A program made the translations under genes and the position numbers. Shown here piece after piece: positions 1 to 12,956 of a stretch of DNA of 64,000 nt. This stretch comes from Tetradesmus obliquus. Lineage: Eukaryota > Chlorophyta > Chlorophyceae > Sphaeropleales > Scenedesmaceae. Location: contig CP126199.1 in the NCBI GenBank assembly GCA_030272155.1, positions 1,984,001 through 2,048,000 on the forward strand, in the 5' to 3' direction. Under the pieces are notes generated by a model, which was not told where the DNA came from, did no database searches, and saw only the letters and a program-made list of their open reading frames with translations. The stretch's first letter is position 1; each line of letters begins with the position of its first letter.

Positions 1-3000
1 TTGGCGCGCCCGCCAGCTCCAAGCAGGATGGGCATCTGGCTCTCCCGCTCAACAAGGATCAGCGCCCTGCGGGTGAGAAGGGCAGGTGTGCACAACAGGT
101 CAGAGCAGCTGCGCCATGCTGCTTGGCAGCAGCGTGAAACTCAAACAAGAGCACATACACGCCTCGTGGCACATGCAGCGCACGGCGGCCAGCAACTGGG
201 TGGTGCAACACAAAGCTCCTGCAAGCACTGCCGCCAGCAGCCCTCAAGCATACTACCAATGATCTGTGCATCTGGCTGCAACATCACTTGAATAACATGA
301 CAATTACACATGGCCCACACTGCCAGGCACGTACTGGATGTGATCCTTCTTGTTTGGCCACTCCTTGAAGTCGATGATCTGCACCTGGCACGCGTAGGGG
401 ATCTCCTGCGAGTACTGCAGGAAGATCTGCTCGCGGATGATCTCTGACACAAAGAAGCGCTCCGGCTGGTCGCTGACCATGGACTGCAGTGCAACAGCAG
501 GGGCGGATGGCAGAAAGGCAAGAGCATGAGCAGAGCATTGAAACACACATAGCTCAGTGCAAGCGCGCGACTGAGACATGCACAGCCATGTACGCTTTTC
601 TTTATGAGTCAACCCGCTGCATACATGGCCGTGAACGTCAGGTGCTTGTAAGAAAGCACAAGACAACACACATGCAGTGCAGTACCAGAATCTTTCTTTT
701 GATTCTTTTGATATCTCAGCTCACCTTGGGGTACAGCGTTGGCCCTTCAGGCAGCTTGCCCACTGCCCAGGCCTTGATAGCAGCCACGCCGTCATCTTCA
801 CCAGACAGTGCACTGCCCACAAACACCTGGCAGGAGCAGGAGAAGCACAAGCAGCAGTTACGCAGCCACCAGCGCTGAGCATGCATGGGTGCCAGCCCCA
901 CGACAACAAATAACATTTGCATGACTTGTCATGTATGCTGCCCTCACATGTTTTGTCAGCCATCAAGTATCCTCTGCACTGCCCATAGGAATGCCTCAGC
1001 CTTGCAGGCGTAGTGCAAGCCATTTTTTTCTACAAGTCAAACAATTTCATGTTTTGACCGCGCTGCACCTCACCTGCTCTGCCCTGCAGTTCTGCTTGTA
1101 CCATTCGGTCAGCTCCTGCAGCTGCTGCTCCTCCAGCTGATCTGCTTTGTTCAGCAGCACAGCCATGGGAGGGCCGTTCCAGTCTGCTCCTGGCTGGAAC
1201 ATGGCCAGCGCATCCTGCGGCGCGTCAGCTGCGTGCATGGAAACAGCAGCAGCAACAACACAGAGATGACCAACCAGAGCGCATACAGACACAGGGAACA
1301 GCCCCACAAACTTTATCCGGTCAAAACATGACAAACCACTTGGTCAACAGTTTGCAGGAGCTGCTGATGAGTTGCTGCCTAGAAGTTGTGCATGCATGCT
1401 GCACATGCAGCTTGCAGGATGTGCGTAGTAAGTTGCAGCTGCTGTGCAGCTCACCTGAGTCCACCACAGCGATGATGACCTCTGCTGCCCTGATGCTACT
1501 GACCACTGCCGCCATCATGCGCTCATCCAGCTTGCTGCGCTGCTCCTACAAGCCACATAGCAAAGCAGGAGCGCAACACAATGACAAGTCAACAAACACG
1601 TGTAACACAGCTACTTGACGGAACACTGAGCAGCCACTTACGGTATGTGCAGCGCGTGGCAGCTGCAGCCTGCTTTCCTGGCATGATTGCAAGACACTCG
1701 GGGCATCCTGCACTGCTGCTCGATGTGTGCTGCATACTTGCATACATACGCCAGGGGTTTCTGCTGGAAATAGCACACACTGGCTGTCAAGTAGTGCAAT
1801 TCAAAAGGCACAGGATACCCAGCGCTCTGCCTAGGCATGCAGCACACTGCGCTGCCTGTGCAGCAGCTAGTGGAATCCACCAGCCATTTGGCACTTGCCT
1901 GCATGATGCCTGGCGTGTCAAACAGTATCATCTGGTAGTCCTTGTCACTGGCAATGCCAACCACCCTGTGGCGCGTGGTTTGGGGTTTGAACGTCACTAT
2001 GGACAGCTTCTGGCCCACAATGGCATTGATGAGCGTGCTCTTGCCTGGCAGCAGGGAAAGCAAGTAGAAGTGCAGTACATTCAGTCTGGCAATAGGTATC
2101 AGAGCGCTGCCTTGCTGGGTGTTGAGCGAGTAGTAGTGGCGAGCACTCACATGACACGCAGGTAATCCCTGGGCCAGCATTCATTGCTGTTGCTGCTTTG
2201 GTGAAGAAAGCTGCTAGGCAGCGCGCAATGATATGCAAGTATGAGCAGCACCCAAGCCTGCCTAAAGCCCTGCCATGACCAGTCAAACTGCGCGTTCTTT
2301 TGAAAAGTCAAACACCGCCAGAGCGAGTGCACCTCTGCGCACCTGCGTTTGGTCTGCCGATGACTGCAACATAACCGCTCTTATGACCTGGCGGGTCATT
2401 GTCTAGGTCCTCATCTGTCAGCACTGGCAGGTACATTGGGTTGGTTTCAGACAGCCGCAGAGGCTCTGTGCGCTGCTCTGGTGGCTGCTGCTGCGCTCGC
2501 TGCTGCTGCCGCTGCTGCTTCGGCTGCTGCTCGCTGCCTGCCGTGCTCTGCTGCGCTGCCTGCTGCTTCTGCTGCTGCAGCTGCTTGCGCTGGGCGTTCA
2601 TAGAGGGCCAGGTGTGTGACTGCAGCGCTTCGACAACAGACAGCGGCAGCTGCTCTGTTGCTTCGTCGCCCTCCGCTGCTGCTGCACCTTCTGAACCTGC
2701 TTCATCATCTGCAGGTGCAGGCTGCTGCTCATCAGGACCCTCAGTTTGCTGCCAGGCGTCATCCACTGCCATGTCAGCATCATCGCTGCTGCTGTCCTCA
2801 ACCTCCTCTGCATCTGCTGCGTCTTCTGCATCTTCAGCGTCCAGCACAGTAGCTGCAGGCACGCGCCGCACAGCTCTGCTGCGCTGCTGTCGTCTGGCAG
2901 CTATTCTGCTGACAGGCCTTGCACTGCTGCTGTTGATGCTGCTGGGTCCAGGAGAATCAGCGGATGCATCTGCATCAGCATCATCCTGTTCACTTATTTC

Positions 3001-3258
3001 TTGCTGCAGCTCCTGTGCGTCGCTTGACGGTCTGCGTTGCGCTCTGCGTTGCTGCCGCTGCAGTCTGCGGGCCCTAGGGTCGAAACCTGGTTCGGTCTGC
3101 GCTTCTGCATCTTCGGCAGCTTCTATGCACGATTTACTCCTGTTTATCGCTATTTGGGCTGCTAGTATTGGTGATCGTAGCGCTGGTGAGCTGCCAGAAT
3201 GTTTCGAAGTGCATGCTGCTGCATGCCTGGCTGCATGCAAGCGCCTCAGAGCCTGCAT
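1..3258 (-). CDS. era: Chloroplast-type Era GTPase, 3' part cut by window edge
   Basis: Era-family GTPases bind 16S rRNA and act in small-subunit ribosome assembly; the residues resemble the plant plastid form. Exons (minus strand): 3258-2343, 2044-1899, 1545-1455, 1228-1074, 826-725, 483-335, 66-<1, all in phase. Seen: G1 GRPNAGKST (about residues 301-309), G2 KPQTTRH (325-331), G3 DTPG (348-351), G4 NKAD (411-414), G5 SAL (441-443), then the start of a KH domain ending in [15 protein letters not shown] at the edge. The motif [10 protein letters not shown] before G1 is typical of plastid Era. The first ~290 residues are an Arg/Ala-rich leader, which could include a transit peptide, followed by an acidic Gln/Ser-rich stretch far longer than in bacterial Era. 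An upstream in-frame Met at 3303 is possible; 3258 is preferred because it opens a basic leader. The intron after DTPGIMQ uses a GC donor (GCAAGT). Confidence 0.93.
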
Positions 3259-3475
3259 GTTTTGCAGCTGCACGTACAATTGGACTTCGAACCACTGTAT
3301 CAATGAGGTTGAAACAGAGATTCAGCAGCAGTCTGGCACAGCAAACCACGCCACCCAGTAGTGCCCAAACAACAACTGCTCAGTTGAAGCGTACAAGTAA
3401 TGCCTCTGCAGGGTAAAACCAGAAAATGTAGCAGGACCCATGCAAGGACATTCCCAGCATGACCTGCCTGATCAT

Positions 3476-3993
3476 TCACACGGCACATGTGTCACATGAC
3501 AGGCATGTCAGACGCGAATCAGGGTTTTGGTTTAGGGCCACGCCATTGACATGCAGAGGAAGGTCAAGTTCACCAAGACAGCCGCGCAGTTCCGATGGCT
3601 GCTTTTCTCTGATGCAGTTGAGACCAGTAACCGTCAATGGTGACTAACACACAAGCACCACCCCCACCAAACATCTGCACCCACAGCACTCACCCCTTTG
3701 CAAGGATCACAAGCAATACTGCACCAAACATCACAGCCGTCGGCCCAGTAACGTACTGTGTAGCAGAACATAACCTCAGGACTGACACCTCAGCACATGC
3801 TGCACATCACAGTGATTGAATTCGCTCCTCAGCGCACGCTGAGGAACGAGTTCAGTCACTGTGGTGTGCAGCATGTGCTGAGGTGTCAGTCCTGAGTCAG
3901 CGGCAACACCTGGCGGGCAATGTCCACACACACTGCTGGCAGCCGCGCAGCAACTTTACTGGCAATAGCTGTGAACATGAACTCCACACACAC
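3476..3993 (-). CDS. 3' exons of an unrecognised small membrane protein
   Basis: Three minus-strand exons join in phase: 3993-3910, 3755-3694, 3608-3476 (stop). They encode about 93 residues with a hydrophobic segment (GPTAVMFGAVLLVILAKG) followed by a polar Cys-containing tail ending in CDTCAV. Acceptor and donor sites are conventional, and the middle intron (3909-3756) is almost filled by an inverted repeat listed separately. The 5' end is unresolved. A stop-free stretch at about 4830-4970 on the same strand (MDVRQALIDDRVLCG...) could be an upstream exon, but I could not connect it in phase. No family recognised. The supports are phase consistency and the membrane-like composition; chance cannot be excluded. 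Confidence 0.4.
3775..3896. repeat. Near-perfect 60-bp-arm foldback hairpin filling an intron
   Basis: Left arm 3775-3834 and right arm 3837-3896 are reverse complements with a 2-nt centre. I count four differences in 60 pairs, all transitions. In a plus-strand transcript three would be G.U wobbles and one an A.C mismatch. It occupies 122 of the 154 nt of the intron between exons at 3910 and 3755 of the minus-strand gene above, leaving 12 nt to the donor and 18 nt to the acceptor. No target-site duplication is obvious. It could be a short foldback/MITE-like element acting as an intron, or a small-RNA precursor. Confidence 0.85.
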
Positions 3994-5369
3994 CTGACAG
4001 ACGAAATGGTGGCAGACGGGGACAGCTGCAAGCATACAACATGTGCTGTTTTGACACAACCAGTACGGCCCGCAAGGTACACACATGCCCAGATGAAACA
4101 GGGAGGCTAAAAGACGCAACACAGTGCTAGCTGTTGCAACCTAAAGAATCCTGTGCGTGACCCAGGCAATGCATTGTAAGAGGATCTAGGGGCCTGATGA
4201 AAGCTAAAAGGAGCATCACGAGCAGCAGCAGCAGCAGCAGCAGCAGTGCTGCCAACTCTATGCTAAAAGAGGCGCACACAACTGCTGCTGTGCTGCAGCA
4301 GTAACGCATGTGGCCCGCGACATGGCACAACACATGGACGCACGAGCGTGAATGCAGCAAGCGCAAGCGACCACCGCCTAAGTACCCTCAACCGCACAAA
4401 ACATTGTCCAGCCAAAGCTGCGCACCACACTCTAGCAGGCGGCACACAGCACAGCACCGTGAAACCTGGAGAGAAATGCTATACTATGTCTCGAAGTGTG
4501 CTGCAGTTCTGGCCTTGCCACGACCCTGCAATGACACACATAATTATGTTGCAAGGGCTAAGGAGCCTCCCTCAAAATGCACTGCCCCATTAGATGCAGC
4601 GCTGCCCAGAATCTGAATGCAGCACAGCAATACATAAATCTGTCCACTCATCAACGCTTTCTTCTATGCAAGAGGGGACACATCAGTGCCAACAGCACCT
4701 GATCACAGACAGCTGAAAGATCACGCAGGGAAGCTGAGGGGAGTGCCAAACAGCGAGCTCAAGACAGCTTGAACATGTCTGCAAGGAGATATCACCAAAA
4801 AATTACGTGGTGTGATCAGATAGCCTGCGCCGGCTGTTGGGGATGGAGGTTAACCGCACAGCCACACACACAACCGCACCCTCATACATTGAGACAGCAC
4901 CCTCTGGCTGCTGTGACTTCACTCCACACAAAACACGGTCGTCGATGAGGGCCTGCCTCACATCCATGAACAGCAACGCCGTTGCAAGACAGCCACCCGT
5001 TGCTCCCTGCCCTCCAGACAAGCAGCAAACGCGCCAATGCCTGCTCAGAACCAAGCATCAGTTGTCCCAGCAGTCAGTTGTATAGTTGATTGTATATCAC
5101 CAGCTCCCAGTCACCACGTCAACTTCACACCACATGCCTGGCCCTGCGTCATGGCCTGTTGGCCAATGCTCACCAGCCTGAACCACACACAGCTCTCAAC
5201 ACGCACCCCATCCACATCGCCCACCCATCACATCCAGCATCGCGCACCCACCACATCCAGCATCACCACAGCCCTCACACAGCGCTGTTTGCAATTTACT
5301 ACACAGCCTCCACAGTCACAGCAGCTGGACAGCCTTACTGCCTAATTCACTTTACACTAGCTGCGCAGC
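3994..5369. other. Poorly resolved stretch, possible 5' exons of the membrane-protein gene
   Basis: No confident gene. It holds a CAG run at about 4222-4246, whose minus-strand CTG sense would fit the end of a minus-strand intron with an acceptor near 4200, and an open stretch at about 4830-5050 on the minus strand. The stretch at about 5150-5290 repeats short CCCATCCACATC/CACACATCCAGC-like words. TTACA (TGTAA on the minus strand) lies at 5352-5356, just past the stop of the next gene. Confidence 0.4.
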
Positions 5370-8300
5370 TCACATGATAACACACTGGCAGCCGCAGGCA
5401 GGCACATCAGCCTTCTCAGGTGCTGCCTCTGCAGCTTTGAGTGGTGCTGTGCCGGCTGCCGCTGTTCCAGCTTGGCTGCTGCTGTTTCGCTGCTGCTGAA
5501 CCTCCTCAGCTGCTGTAGCTTTGGCTGACGCTGCAGCCGCTGCTGGCGTTGCACCTTCTGGCTTGGGTGCCGCGGGATCCGTGCTTGTGGTTGTAATGAC
5601 GGCCGCTGCCGCACTGCCGTCAGCTGCTGCAGCTGCAACTGCTGCTGCCTGCTGCTCGACCACCACAGCAATATCCTGCTCTGCTGCTGCTGCTGCTGCT
5701 TCTGGACTTGGTGCAGCAGCTGGAGCTGCCACTACCTGCTGCTCCTCTGCTGCTGCAGGGGGTGCAACTGCTAGCACCGACACGCCTGCATCAGGTGCTG
5801 CAGCAGCAGCTGCTGCGGCTGCTGTCTGTGCCTCTGGCAAAAGTGAGGCTGGCTCTGCTTGCACGTCTGATGCCGCTGCCTCACCCACTGCCACGTTGCT
5901 CTTCACCTCCTGCACTTGGGCTGCTGCTCCTGCGGCCTTGTCGCTTCCTTGTCGCTCCTTTCCTTGCGCTGCTGCTGCTGCTGCCGCTGGGGCTTCTGGC
6001 TTGTGAAGCAGCTCCTTCAAGCTGCTGCGTATTAGCTGCTGCACAACTGCTGCCTTGGCAGCCACTGAGCTGCCAGGTGCAGAGCCCCCTGCTTCTGGCT
6101 GGGCAGCAGCATCTGCAGCAGCCTTACTGCTGCCAGCAGCACTGTTTGCAGGTTGTTTGCCAGCCTCACATTCAGCGACGCTGTCCTTGGATGCCGCAGC
6201 AGACACAGCTGCTGCTGCATCTGACTTTGTTGCCACCTGTGTGTCTGTGCTGATGGATTTGCTGCTTGCAGCTGCAGCTGCAGCCTCGCCGTCATCTGTT
6301 GTCAGCTTGCGTGCAGCATCATTTCCGCTGTAAGCCATGTCAATGGCTTGCAGGACTTCCTTGTATTCATCCATGAACAGCTGCACAGCTGCACTGTCAG
6401 CCGCCCACAACCCTTCTGTGGGTGTAAGCACTGCAGGCGCCACTGGGGAGCCATGTGCAACAGGTAATGCTGCCACAAGGTCTGGCTTGATGCCGCCGCT
6501 GCTGCTGCTGCCCCTGCTGCCAGCTGCAGCGCTGTCATCTGCAGTGCTGCATGCAGCTGTGGCGGCGGCTGCTGCCTCTTGCCGCACCTCCTCCTTTGCT
6601 ACAACAGCGGCAGTAGCAGCTGCCGCAACAGCAGCAGCCTTTGCCTCAACCCCGCCAGCTAGAGCCTTGCTTGAGGCACCACCAGTTGAGGCGCTCTTGC
6701 CGCGCGCTGCACTGCCAGCTGCCTTGGCTGCGGCGGTGCCTGCTGCAGCAATGCTGTGCCTCTGCTGTGACGTACCTCCTGGTGTCTTGGGTGAGGTCAG
6801 TTGGCTCACTTTAGACATGCCAGCTGAGAGGCTCCCTGCTGCTGTGTACCCCCTGCGTGGTGACGGCGCTGCTGCTGCTCCTGCAGCTGTAGGGGATGTT
6901 ATATTGGAGTGCGCGTAGCTGCCTGCTACTGACACAGCCTTGCGTGGCGAGCCCAAGGGGCTAATGGGGTTGGAGCTTCCAGCCACACTCAGGCTGATGT
7001 GGCTGCTGGCTGGGCCATGTGTAGCAGCAGCAGCAGCACCAAATGCGACAGGTGTGGTGGGCCGTGAGCGCAGGGAGTACTTGCTGCTGGCACTGCGCGA
7101 AGCCGGCGTGCTGCTGCTGCTGCTCTTGCTGGCGCTGGCGGGCCCCTGCGGGGTGCTTGGCTGGCTGGATTTGGCTGACTGGCTGTGTGTGAGCTTGCCT
7201 GCTGCTGATGCGCGGCCTGTAGAGCTAGGTGCTGCTGGGGAGCTGATGGTGCTGCTGCTGCCGCCTGAGGTGCTGTGGGTGAGGCGACCGGCTGCTGACG
7301 CGCGCGCAGGGGTTGCAGGAGAGGAGGCGCTGCTGCTGCTGCTGCCGAGCCTGCAGCAAGGGCAGGTGCGCGGCTCATGCAGCGGGAGGGGTGTTTTGTA
7401 GTTGGTGTGACAAGTGGCAGGCTGTATGTGAACCGGTGTTGTTGTGTTCATGCAAGAGCTTGCAGGAAGGTGCACCATTTCTTTGTCACCAGTGTGTATC
7501 AACAGCAAACATGCTTGTTACTTTGCCTGCCAGATGTGCCACTCCATGCTGACTCACGTCTGCCCCTGGCTAAAGCATCTCTGCAAGCCATACGCCATGC
7601 ACACGCACAAGCACACGTGTGCAGTGCTAACAGCTCGCACCTGCGCTGGCTGCCGCCGCCATCTGTGTAGGTGCTTGCAGGAGCCCTGCTGCGCAGCGAC
7701 TTGCTCCAGGAGTCCGCCTCGCGCGAGCCACCACCAGAGGACAGCCGCTCAGTGCGGCGAGCTTCAAAGCTAGCGCGCATGGCGTCACCTGCTGCTGCTG
7801 CTGCCTGCTCGGCAGAGGTGGGCCTGCTCCTGCTGGAGCCGCTACCGCTGAGAGGGCGGCTGCTGCTGCGTCTCAACAGGCTGCCTTGCGGCTCTATTGC
7901 TGCTGCCTGTGTCTGAGCCTGGTCTGTGTCTGCTGGTCCTGCAGGAGCCATCTCTGCAGAGGTCTGCTGGTGTCCTGCAAGCGATGAGCTGCGGCTGCCA
8001 AGGGCAGCAGCTGCTGTCTTAGTTACTGCTGCCTCTGCTGCTTGATCCTCCTTGATGGATCCTGTGTTGCTGCTGCGGCTGCTTCTGGGCTGCTGCTGCT
8101 GCTTGCAGGACTCGCTTTCCTTGCCGCCTGCAGACTTCATCTTGTCAACAAACCTGTCCCAGCTGGGCCCTTTGCAGAAGACCCTGCTGGGGTCAGCGCC
8201 TGCTGCACCATCTGCATCAACAAGCCAGGAATCTGCAGGACCTTCTGCCTCCAGGGATTCAAGCCCAAACTCTGCGTCACACTTGTCACAGTTGTGGTCG

Positions 8301-8638
8301 ATGCCCTCTTTCAGCAGCGTAATGGCGCTGAGGGGCTGCTGTGCCACGCTTGCATCAAGCACACACACGGCACCTCCAGAGAACTGCGGTGCGATGAGGT
8401 CAGCTGCAGCTGCAGCAGTCTCCCCGCTGGACTTCACTGCTGTTCCTGCAAGAGGTGCACCTGCTGCTGACGCTGCCTTGCTGTTCGCGCCAGTCTCCTC
8501 AGCTGCTGGTGCAAGCCCAGCCGCTGACAGCTGCCTGTGAACCGCTGTGGCTATAACATCGTCCAGGATGGCGTTGAGGAGGTCTTCTATGACGAGGCTT
8601 TGCTGGCTGGATATGCTGGCCTGCACTGTTGTTGCCAT
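5370..8638 (-). CDS. 992-aa Ala/Ser/Gln-rich protein with C-terminal CaaX box
   Basis: Two exons in phase: 8638-7641 and 7350-5370. The protein ends ...ACGCQCVIM. CVIM fits a CaaX prenylation box (Met last favours farnesyl transfer), and the two Cys before it could be palmitoylated, so membrane anchoring by lipid is inferred. The N-terminus (MATTVQASISSQQSLVIEDL) begins a short folded-looking part of about 45 residues. A second ordered patch at about residues 120-165 contains CDKCDAEFGLESLE and the spaced pair CxxC. Near residues 650-690 there is a helical patch (LFMDEYKEVLQAIDMAYSG), and later a short LIRSSLKELLHK. The rest is Ala/Ser low complexity. No family recognised. Start chosen as the first Met before the folded part; an in-frame upstream codon at 8656 gives only six more residues. 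Divergent from the ABC transporter gene. Confidence 0.62.
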
Positions 8639-9426
8639 GCTGCTGTTGCAGAACACTGCTGGCAGTGCAATTGTATCTTGTCACTACTGCTGCTGGATGT
8701 GGTTGCCGCGGAGGGTCACAAACACGTCACACATATCGCACCGATATGCATCTCTGCAGCTGAGGAAGCGTGACCTGCAAGGAAACGATGTAGGACAGGT
8801 TGTGTGTGTATGGGCAAGATGGAAGCACGGGCACCCATGCTGGCTCGGTTACAACAATAAGCATTGATCAGAATTAAACTGTTCAAGGGACAAACACACA
8901 AACTGTGAGCAGTACAGCATACCTGGAAAACCGCCAAGTCCACGGCCTACTGGGTACGCCAGCTGCGCGATCGATGCAGGAAAACACTTTTCTGTAGTAG
9001 AATGTGTAGAGTTCAACGTTCGCGTGACGTTTCAAAGCTCACAAGAAGGTCAATACCTCATCTGTCTGTGACTTCGCAATGTGACATACCACAAGCTCGC
9101 AGGAACGCACAGTACACGTGATTATACCTCGCCTACCACAATGAATCGGTTTTATGCAACGTGCTTAGCTGATCGTAGGCGTGCATGCCTGGTAGCATTG
9201 ACAACCCCTGTCTCGGTCGACTGACGCAAGCACCCGGTCTTGTCAAATTTGCACCACACATTGTGCTCGGACGCTTTTCTTTGACTGATCGTGTGCCTCG
9301 CATACTTTGCTATAGGCACATACTTCCAACTGGTCATCTGCCACACATGCTATTGGCCAGCACAGCAGCAGTAGCAGGCCAGATGTGAAGTAGGTCACCA
9401 GCGGCTCCAAATACGTTCGCCTCCCA
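8639..9426. promoter_or_regulatory. Divergent intergenic region, probable shared promoter
   Basis: A 788-bp gap between the starts of the CaaX-protein gene (minus) and the ABC transporter gene (plus). It is less triplet-repeat rich than its surroundings and relatively AT-rich around 8870-9320. No TATA box or specific factor site stands out, so the promoter role is inferred only from the head-to-head arrangement. Confidence 0.35.
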
Positions 9427-10188
9427 ATGGCAATGTCTAGGGGCATCATGCAGCAGCGCTGCGCGCACAGAACTAGTCCAGCAGCACGGCCGCTGCTGCT
9501 GCCGCTGCTACCATGCAATCCCGCAGCACTGGCTCGCAGCAGGCACCTCACTTGCAGGATACAGGCTGCAGCAGCAGCAGTTAGCTATAGTGACGTAAAT
9601 GGCAGCAGCAGTGCCAGCTGGCAGGCAAACAAGGCACATGAAGTGGCCCCACTGCCAGCACCACCCAAGTCTGGCCAGAGCCTTGCAGATGTGCTGCCAT
9701 ACCTGCTGAAGCTGGCTCTGTCAGAAAAGCAGCTCAAATGGAGGCTGGGCGCTGCATTCGCATGCATGCTGGCATCAAAGGCAGCAGGTGAGCAGCGGCC
9801 ACAGAATGTGGTGCTCTTTTGGCTCAGTGCACATTTGTGTTGCACTACTTGTGCACCTAGCAGACATAGGTGTCCTGCAAGCAGATGCACACCAGCAGCA
9901 GCAGGCTGCAGTTTTGCTTGTGCTGCATGAGAATTGATCCACCAGCAGCGCAGTGCTGCATCGTGTGAAGATTTACAGCGTGAAAGGTGCCGTAGCATCA
10001 TTGCAGCAGCTGCATGCAATGCATGTGTGTGGTCCCAGGCCCATCCGTCATCTGCATGGATGCTTAGCATCACCATCACCACAAGATGTGGTGGTAGTCA
10101 GCAATTGCTTCAGCCCTGCTCCCAGCCAGCAAGAGCCTAGACCTGTTCTTGCTGTATCTTCACACCAGATGTGTGCATGATTGTTACA

Positions 10189-10245
<57 letters not shown>

Positions 10246-10864
10246 AGGGCTGAGTGGGCCGCTGTTCCTTAAGGCAGCAGTAGACACGCTGTCAGCAGGC
10301 GGCGCGGCTGTGCTGCTGCCGGCTGTGCAGTGCGTGCTGTGCTTCGGGCTGTGTGGGGTGGTGCAGCACCTGACAAAGGAGTTGACATACCCAACATTCA
10401 CACCCATTAGCCAGGTGAGGGTTTGTTCACAAGGGCAGTGAAACAGCACGCAGGCAGCACTGCCACGCGTGTATCACTGTTGCATGGATGTATACTTTAC
10501 TTACGGAGCAAGAGCATGATACAGGAGCAGCAGTGTGGCAGCAGGTGCTGCAGCAAGAGCCGCCACTGCAGAGGGAGTGTCACATGATGTTCATGCTGCG
10601 TGACGTGGCTCTGGTGCAGCAGACAGACACCACATATAAACTTCTCATTCACCTCACGCTTCACATTGCAGTGCACCATGGATGCTGCTGTGGCATTATG
10701 TAACGGACTCCTCCTGCTGCTGCTGCTGCAGGCTGTTGCGCGTCGTGTGGCGTACCAGACGTTCAGCCATGTGCTGGAGCTGGACATCACCTTCCACATG
10801 AACAGGCGCACCGGGCGGCTCAGCAGGATCCTGGAGAGGGGTGAGCGACAGCAGCAGCAGCAGC

Positions 10865-10906
<42 letters not shown>

Positions 10907-12452
10907 GCCAGCAGCAGCAGCAGCAGTGCTAGCAGCAGCAGCTCCAGCAGCAGCAGCAGAGGCAGCAGCGCCGGTAAGAAGCATGCCTGCTTGCTGGTTC
11001 TTGCCAGGGGTTGCAGCAGCGGAGGCGCAGAGCTAATACCAGCCAAAGCTGGCTTGATTGCGGTTCCGCAGGGGTGTGCAGAGGCTCGCTTTCTCTGTGC
11101 ATTCGCCTACAGCAACAAAATGTGCTGCTCTACAGAGGCATTTGGCCATGCCTTCATAATCATTCTGACGTGTAGATGACGCCTCATTCATGATCAGCTG
11201 CTCATCACAAGCATCCGCTCCTCTGCTTACGTACACTCATCCCGCAGGCACGCGCAGCATTATAATGCTGTTCCGCGCGGTGCTGTTACGTCTCACCCAT
11301 GATCAGCTCCTGATGACACACATATGTCCAATGTGTGTGTTTTGCAGGCACACGCAGCATCCAGATGCTGTACCGCGCGGTGCTGTTCACGTTTGCGCCC
11401 ACCTTCATCGAGCTGGTGTTTGTGGTGGGCCTGCTGGCGTCCCGCTTCAGCCCCATGGTGGCGCTGCTGGTGGGGGGCACCTTCGTGCTGTACGTGGCAT
11501 GGACCATCGCCATGACGCAGGTACGCATGTGTTGCTTGATTCGTGTTACGCTTGTGCTCCGTTGTTGCTTTGTCTGCGCTGTGTTTGTGCAGCTCATGGG
11601 GGCGCTGCTGTTGGGGGGACCTACGTGCTGTACGTGGCATGGACCATCGCCATGACGCAGGTGAGGACTTGCTTGCTTATTTTGGGGTGTGTCTGCACTT
11701 GTTGTGCTTCATTTTGTGCAGCGTGTCAATGGTGCTGCTGGTGGCGGTGATTCACCTGCTGTACGTGGCATGGACCATCGCCTTGACGCAGGTGGGGTGA
11801 AGATAATGCCTGTTGCACATGCAGAGGATAGCATGGTGGTGCACGTGCATGCAGTCTGTGTTGTACATGAAGTTATCGCCATGACACAAAGTACACGCCT
11901 GCCTTTGCTCTGCTGCTGCCACCAGGCTGCGTGGAGGTGCGCAAGCAGGTGAAGCAGCTGGACGATCTGACCACCCACGTGAGGATGTGCAAACTGACCC
12001 TGTGTATCTGTGCGTGCGCCTGCCCTGCTGCTGTGCTGTGCTGCATTGCTGCTGCCAGGCTGCCGTGGAGGTGCGCAAGCAGGTGAACCAGCTGGACAAC
12101 CTCACCACCAGCAAGGCTGTTGATGCGCTGCTCAATGCGGAGACAGTGGCGCTCTTCGACAACAGGCAGCTGGAGGTGGGTTTGTTTCTCAGATGGTTCC
12201 TTGCGGCCGCGTACAGCAGTTGTTGCCAAAACTTTGCATGCGTTGCTGAATGCGGAGGTTGTGGTGTTTTCAACAACAAGGGGCTGGAGGTGAGCTTGTT
12301 TCTCAGCTGGTTGCTTTCATCGCCATTCTCAGCACACACAGCAAAGGTATCACAGGATAAGAAAGAAACAGCGTGCCCTCACACATTGTTACGGTGGTGC
12401 TCCTTAACAACAGGCAGCTGGAGGTGAGCCGCAAGCACCTGCTGTTGCTGCT

Positions 12453-12491
<39 letters not shown>

Positions 12492-12912
12492 CAGCAGCAG
12501 CAGCAGCTGACTGAGTGAAAGTGTCGGCATGCCATGGGCATGCTGTTGACCACCCTGCTGTGGGTGTATGTCGTCTGCGCAACGCATGCCTGCAGGTGAA
12601 CCAGTACGACCACTACCTGCGGGGCTACCAGGCTGCAGCCATCCAGACAGAGCGGCTGTCGGCGCTGCTCAATGCAGGGCAGAGCGTGATCCTGTCCGCA
12701 GGTACGACAGGGTTAGGATAGCGAGCAGTACCAGCACCACCTTCACAGCTGCAACACATGTCTACAGAGGCTGCAAGCTCCTGCAGGCCTGCAAGCTGCC
12801 TGATCACTCAGAAGCTGGGCTGCATACCACGGTTAGCTGTTTTCTCTTCTGTGCAGTGCTTGTTGTGTCTCAAGCGCGGGCTTGGTCATGCTACGGTTCC
12901 TTGTGCCGCCGC

Positions 12913-12956
<44 letters not shown>

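Noticed and set aside
2399-3361. Long plus-strand ORF opposite Era exon 1
   Set aside because: Shadow frame of Gln/Ser-rich minus-strand coding sequence; no family features.
5521-6918. Plus-strand Ala-rich ORFs within the CaaX-protein exon
   Set aside because: Triplet-repeat shadows; the minus frame is continuous, joins in phase and ends in a CaaX box.
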